Shown here in pieces: positions 59,771-64,000 of a stretch of 64,000 nt of DNA (positions within the stretch are counted from its first letter, which is position 1; each line of letters starts with the position of its first letter). The translations under genes were made by a program, and so were the position numbers. The notes under the pieces were generated by a model, which ran no database searches, was not told where the DNA came from, and saw nothing but the letters and a program-made list of their open reading frames with translations. Source of the DNA: Ochotona curzoniae (lineage: Eukaryota; Chordata; Mammalia; Lagomorpha; Ochotonidae); assembly GCF_017591425.1 (NCBI RefSeq), contig NW_024466599.1, positions 29,364,001 through 29,428,000 of the forward strand. Direction: 5' to 3'.

Positions 59771-60119
59771 AAATTATTACTTACTTGTAGGTAGAGTTTT
59801 AAAATACTGATAAGTAATTTCATCTTATGAGTCCATAAAATATCAGTTCTAATCTTAAAACCTGTCATGTACAATTTCTTACTTGCAATGCAGAAAAGTT
59901 GAGGGAAAAAAGAAACCCTGACCTTACATATGAGGTCCTTGCATAAGAGCTCAGCTTTCTCAACTCCATAAAGCTCTAGCAGCGACATATGTGAGGTCAG
60001 GCTGGACCCTTCCCACTACAATCAAGAGAAAAGAGTCCCAGTACAGCATTCCACACAATTGTTACCCCTATTTTGCTTTATAGATGTGCAACATATTGAC
60101 ATTTTAAAATTTTACTTAT
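59771..60119. other. Unassigned DNA
   Basis: Nothing recognised. Confidence 0.4.
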
Positions 60120-60140
60120 AGCACTTTATCCTTTTTATTT

Positions 60141-61734
60141 TTAATTTTTAATACTGTTGACAGGAATGCATGTCCATATAGGCTTCTTATTAAAGGTGGG
60201 AAGGTCGAGCTATGTTGGAGGGTAGGTGAGATAAATGTTTTAATTTTGTTTTGTTTTTTTTTCTTCCTCCTGAGTGTACAAGGGAAGGAGGAATGGCAAG
60301 GAGGGGAGCCTGGTCCTTGCTGTCAAACTATCAGCACCCAGGGATGAAGACAATCATTTGATGCAACTTTAGAGACCCCAAAGTGGGAAGCGATGTTCCA
60401 ACAGTGCTACCTGAGTGTTTTTAATAGTTCTGAGACATTGTCAGCATCATTGCAGCAGGGCTGAGAAAATCTTTCTGGGGTCTATCGTCCAACTACGTCT
60501 ACTTTAGTGTATCCACAGACCTAGACATCTGCTGTAAAGCCTGGCCAGGAGAATAGTTCAACCCGTTCCGCTCTCCACCTTTAAACTAGACATACTCTGT
60601 TGACTCAGATGTGCTAGCTGACCTGTCTTCTGTGTGTATCTGGGTATGCTCTGAGGATTTCAAGTCCCAATACATTCACTCCAAGGTTGGACTACCTATC
60701 TTGTGATTTTCCTCGAGTCCAGGGTTTGATTCTAGTGGTCTAGTTGAGGAATGCCCCAAGAAACCTTGCCTGTGGTGTCCTCAGACTTGACTCTTGGGTG
60801 CGCCAGCTAGTGCAGTGTCAGGCTCAGTCTGTCACCTGCACCAACCAATGCACACACCAGCGAGTATAGCTGCCTAGTCAGTTCCACCACCAGCCCAATC
60901 TTCCACACAAACCAGGAGCTGCTGTGGCCCAGTCTGGCCCAATCCAGCTCAGCTTCCCAAAGGCCAGACCCTCATGTACATCAGAGGGTGCCATGGCCTA
61001 GTCAGGGCAATCTGCAGTAACATCTAATAGTCCTACAAACGATCCCAGTTTTTGCGTCAACTGGCAGGTGCTGCAGTCCAGCAGAGACCCACATCCCATC
61101 CACCTCTCATGCATAGCCACAAGGGCTGCAGCTTAGCTCAGCCTGAGCCACCTGCAGACCCGGCCCACACACATGCTAACAGATTCTGTAGCCTTATCAA
61201 CCTGGTCTGCTCTAAGCCCAGGCTCTCATGTTGCCAGTAAAAGCTGTGGCCTTTCAGGGAGTCCCCCAAGTTCCCCTACTAGGCCCATTCCTAGTCTCAG
61301 AGGATTAGTGCTTGCCAGAGGATGTGTTCCAGCCTGACATGAGCCACTCTCAGTCCAGAAAGTGTTGCAGGGTAGTTCAGCTGGCACCAATTCTGGCTGT
61401 CATGCATTCCCAGTCCCAGCTCCCAGGAGTGTCAGTGAATTCCACAGCTGTGCCTGGCTCACTTTGTCACCAACCACAGTTCTTACACAAATCAATAGGT
61501 TTTGCAGTCCCATAAGTATAAGAACACAATTCCCTACAGAATTTGTCCCCAGCTACAGCTCTCTCATGTTCTTGTGAATGCTGCCACCCAGCATGTCATG
61601 ACCCACCCCTGCCTCAACACTTGCTGGTATGTACTTCAGCCTAGCCCTACCAGGCATGGCTCCCCCACAATCTGCAGTGCCCTCAACATGTGTGTGGTGC
61701 CACCCAGTTTGTTTAGGGACCAAATAGTGTGTTC
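60141..61734. repeat. Unclassified 1.6-kb GC-richer element with degenerate tandem units
   Basis: Left part (60170-60780): single-copy-looking sequence. Right part (about 60800-61710): about 14 degenerate units of 50-80 bp. Each has a core near 'gtgctgcagcccag' followed by C-rich sequence and a 'tctcacatgcaccag'-like end. Clear unit starts are near 60891, 60960, 61063, 61121, 61180, 61361, 61497 and 61576. Composition shifts sharply from the AT-rich flanks. The flanks carry similar sequences, agcactttatcctttttatt at 60120 and agcattttaccttttattt at 61735, possibly a decayed target-site duplication. Frames of 62 to 97 codons are not conserved between units. I cannot name the family; an ERV-internal or L1-leader origin is possible. 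Confidence 0.55.
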
Positions 61735-61753
61735 AGCATTTTACCTTTTATTT

Positions 61754-63078
61754 GAATTAAAATTTAAGTCTATTATGGAAAACCACATCAGTTAAATTTA
61801 ACCTACTTTTAAATTAAAGAGCTAAAATTCAAATCAGAATGTATTCATTGAAGAAGAGAAAATTGCTACATGAAAGTCTGGCTATACGACACAGCTGAAA
61901 TGTCTTTATATTATTACAGTAATTAAAAGCCATCAAGTCCTGATAGAGTTAAATATTTGTTTACCTATGACACCGCAAGTGCATATCTGCATATTTAGAT
62001 GAGCAAAATGACAAAACACATCCACAAGGCTTATACAAGCAGCTCTTGACCTGACAGCCAAAAACTGAAAGATATCAAGGTCTATCTAAATGAACCTAAA
62101 AGAGCAATTTTTGGTACTTCTATAAAATCAAGTATGAGTTAGAATTTTTTAAATTATAAATGTAAAAATTTTTAAGTTACTGATACATACAAATAACGTG
62201 AATAAATCACAAAGCTTATTTTAGCAAAGGAAACAGTAAATGCATCTTTTAGTTTATGTACGTGATGTTCAAGATATCCAAAATCAATTTATCATGACTG
62301 AAATAAGAACAGTTTTTCACGGGTTTTAGGCTTAGTAGAAAATTAATTGCATCTCACTGCAGTTGTGGTCACATACGATATATATTTATCAAATTATACA
62401 GTGAAGATCTTTATTTTTCCAATACAGATTTTACCATGAAATGAAAATTTTAAATGTGATCTATTTGGAGAAATGCTGTATCTGGAATGGAAACATGTGT
62501 TCCCCTCAGTATTTTTCAGGCAATTTTTAAAATGAGGAAAACCTACAGAAAGTTTCATAATGCACTATTGTATCTTCAAAAAGGTACACAGTAATGTTGT
62601 AGACACATGAAAAGTTAAAGTAAAAAATACATCCTAAATTGGTCCTATTGACATAAACTACTGAAAATGATATCACGAAAATTTCGGACTAGTTGTGAAA
62701 CTGAAATGTGCATACTACACTGTAGGGTAGGATAGCATTTTACTTAAGAGGGAGAACTAGGAGGATCATAGACTAAAATATGCATAGCAAAGAGAATAAA
62801 AAGGCCAAAAACCATCCATTTTATAGTATGATTTTAAAAATTGATTTTTAATGAAAATAATTACTAATAGTATAATAAAAATTGTATTGTATAGTAGGTA
62901 GAATTTATTACAAGTATGCTTCTTAAAAGTAAAACACCTGGCTACATAACTAAGTGCAAACTCTAAAGGCAAAATATATGATGCTGTATTCCTCAACATA
63001 TGGCCTTGTGCAAGGTCAGATGCTGTAAAATAAGAACCCAGCTTGTTCCAACTCCTTCTCCTACTTCCAGCTGAATGA

Positions 63079-63080
<2 letters not shown>
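61754..63080. other. Unassigned AT-rich DNA
   Basis: Nothing recognised. The 168-codon minus-strand frame (62766-63272) is driven by the AC repeat and has no domain. Confidence 0.45.

Positions 63081-63143
<63 letters not shown>
63081..63143. repeat. (AC)n microsatellite, about 31 units
   Basis: Uninterrupted AC dinucleotides, a likely length-polymorphic site. Confidence 0.97.
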
Positions 63144-63147
<4 letters not shown>

Positions 63148-63370
63148 ATTAAGCTTCCCAGATCCAGACAGGAAATTGAGTTGAGTGCCTGTTGAGAAAC
63201 GGAAGAAGCTCTTATTTTTGAGCAAGAAAAAACAAAGCTAAACTCCACAGTGCACTTTGAAGCTAATACCATGCTGCAGTCAAAAAGCTCTTTGAAGATT
63301 ATTTGTTACTGGAGGCTTGTATGCGTTGCTAAGCACTGATAGATTTTTTTTTTTAGTTTTTTTTTTTTAG

Positions 63371-63597
63371 ATTAATCATGGTCTTTCTGAATATGACAAC
63401 CGATATGGAAAAAAAGAACAGACCTTGCAGGCAACAACTCAGGTCAATGCATCAAGTGTAAGAAGCTCCAATATCAGCACAAAAGGAGAAAGACAACGCT
63501 CAGCTTCCAAGAGAGAACAGGCTGCTCTAGATCATCCAGAAGTCAAGACAAATCTGATGACAAGCTGCAGGACTTAACAAGGCAAGAACTACAGCAG
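63371..63597 (+). other. Candidate exon (227 bp), coding status unclear
   Basis: Preceded by two long T tracts ending in AG (63370) with a possible branch site near 63330 ('cactgat'), and followed by CAG/gtaaca at 63597/63598. Frame 1 is open from the first base for 68 codons (HGLSEYDNRYGKKEQ...) to a TAA at 63575. Frame 3 is open from about 63403 through the donor (..SRSQDKSDDKLQDLTRQ). No frame is open throughout. It may be a noncoding or terminal exon, a decayed exon, or chance. Confidence 0.25.
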
Positions 63598-63661
63598 GTA
63601 ACAACACATTCATGGGCCCCTTAAACACCAAATTCACCATGACTGAGAGAAGCCGTAAAAA

Positions 63662-63750
63662 TGGAACTCATTTGTCTGGCCTTGGTGTCCTCATCTTTGC
63701 AGGATTCTGCTGAGGATAAAATGAGATAAATGAGATGGTACGTGAGGGTT
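63662..63750 (+). mobile_element. MIR-like fragment
   Basis: 'ggccttggtgtcctcatcttt' and 'gaggataaaatgagataaatgagatggtacgtga' resemble the MIR 3' half, with a small internal deletion. Confidence 0.5.
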
Positions 63751-64000
63751 CACAGGATGGCAAGTACTGCCAACTGACCGTAACTTGAGCACAGAGTGTC
63801 TTCTTTACTTGGAGGAGGGACCAGCAGGGGAAAAGATGGGGATACATATTTGCTAAAATCCAATCTTAATAGTCCATTTACCTTACAAATAAAGTACATA
63901 TTTTGCACACTCATTAAAAGATGAAATTTCAGTTTAATAACACTGTAAACATCAAAAAACATAGATGTGATTATTTTATTCAGAAAGAAGATTATTTAAA

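Noticed and set aside
60800..61710. CRISPR array
   Set aside because: Units are degenerate and abutting, without constant repeats and unique spacers, and the DNA is mammalian.
62766..63272. 168-codon minus-strand open frame
   Set aside because: Its centre is a (VC)n tract from the AC microsatellite, and the rest is AT-rich chance sequence.

Overview
The window is mammalian nuclear DNA from a lagomorph, most likely a pika (Ochotona). It contains 32 recognisable copies of the lagomorph tRNA-derived CSINE (C-repeat). The least diverged copies (about 5765, 27734, 39144, 53238 and 56318) have a body and an A-rich tail that I associate with pika rather than rabbit. The older copies resemble the general lagomorph consensus. 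The species call is an inference from memory of those consensus sequences; the lagomorph call is firm.

The DNA is AT-rich and gene-poor, as in an intergenic region or a long intron. I found no convincing intact protein-coding gene. The open frames present are chance frames, frames through CSINEs and microsatellites, or remnants of L1 ORF1 and ORF2. Gene-derived sequence amounts to a frameshifted processed pseudogene of ribosomal protein L21 (14478-15035, +), a 33-base copy of the 5' end of U2 snRNA (28090-28122), and one stretch near the right edge (63371-63597) with splice-site-like borders that could be an exon but has no fully open frame.

Layout: 1-14 kb is mostly unassigned AT-rich DNA with scattered CSINEs, MIR and L2 scraps and old L1 pieces. 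14.5-15 kb holds the RPL21 pseudogene. 19.7-25.3 kb holds an L1 3' end and then an antisense L1 that keeps both termini and an imperfect target-site duplication but lacks nearly all of ORF2. 29.9-39.5 kb is a CSINE-dense block in which 10 of 11 copies point the same way. A 1.4-kb antisense L2 (32-33.4 kb) and an LTR-like segment with a 25-bp minisatellite (33.5-34.1 kb) sit inside it. 40-44 kb holds an L1 5' leader and ORF1 split by a younger L1 3' fragment, followed by an internally deleted L1. 49.7-57.1 kb is rich in ancient L2, including one copy interrupted by a short L1 insertion with a perfect 14-bp duplication. 57.6-59.8 kb is an old mammalian L1. 60.1-61.75 kb is a GC-richer block of degenerate tandem units that I could not assign to a known family. 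The last 2 kb hold a long AC microsatellite, the exon candidate and a MIR.

The elements do not form a working system. Their relations are historical: nested insertion, L1-driven mobilisation of CSINE and the RPL21 transcript, and later deletion. The items most worth checking are the ORF2-less L1, the unclassified tandem block, the LTR-like minisatellite element, the exon candidate and the inverted CSINE structures. I saw no evidence of a new enzymatic or defence system.
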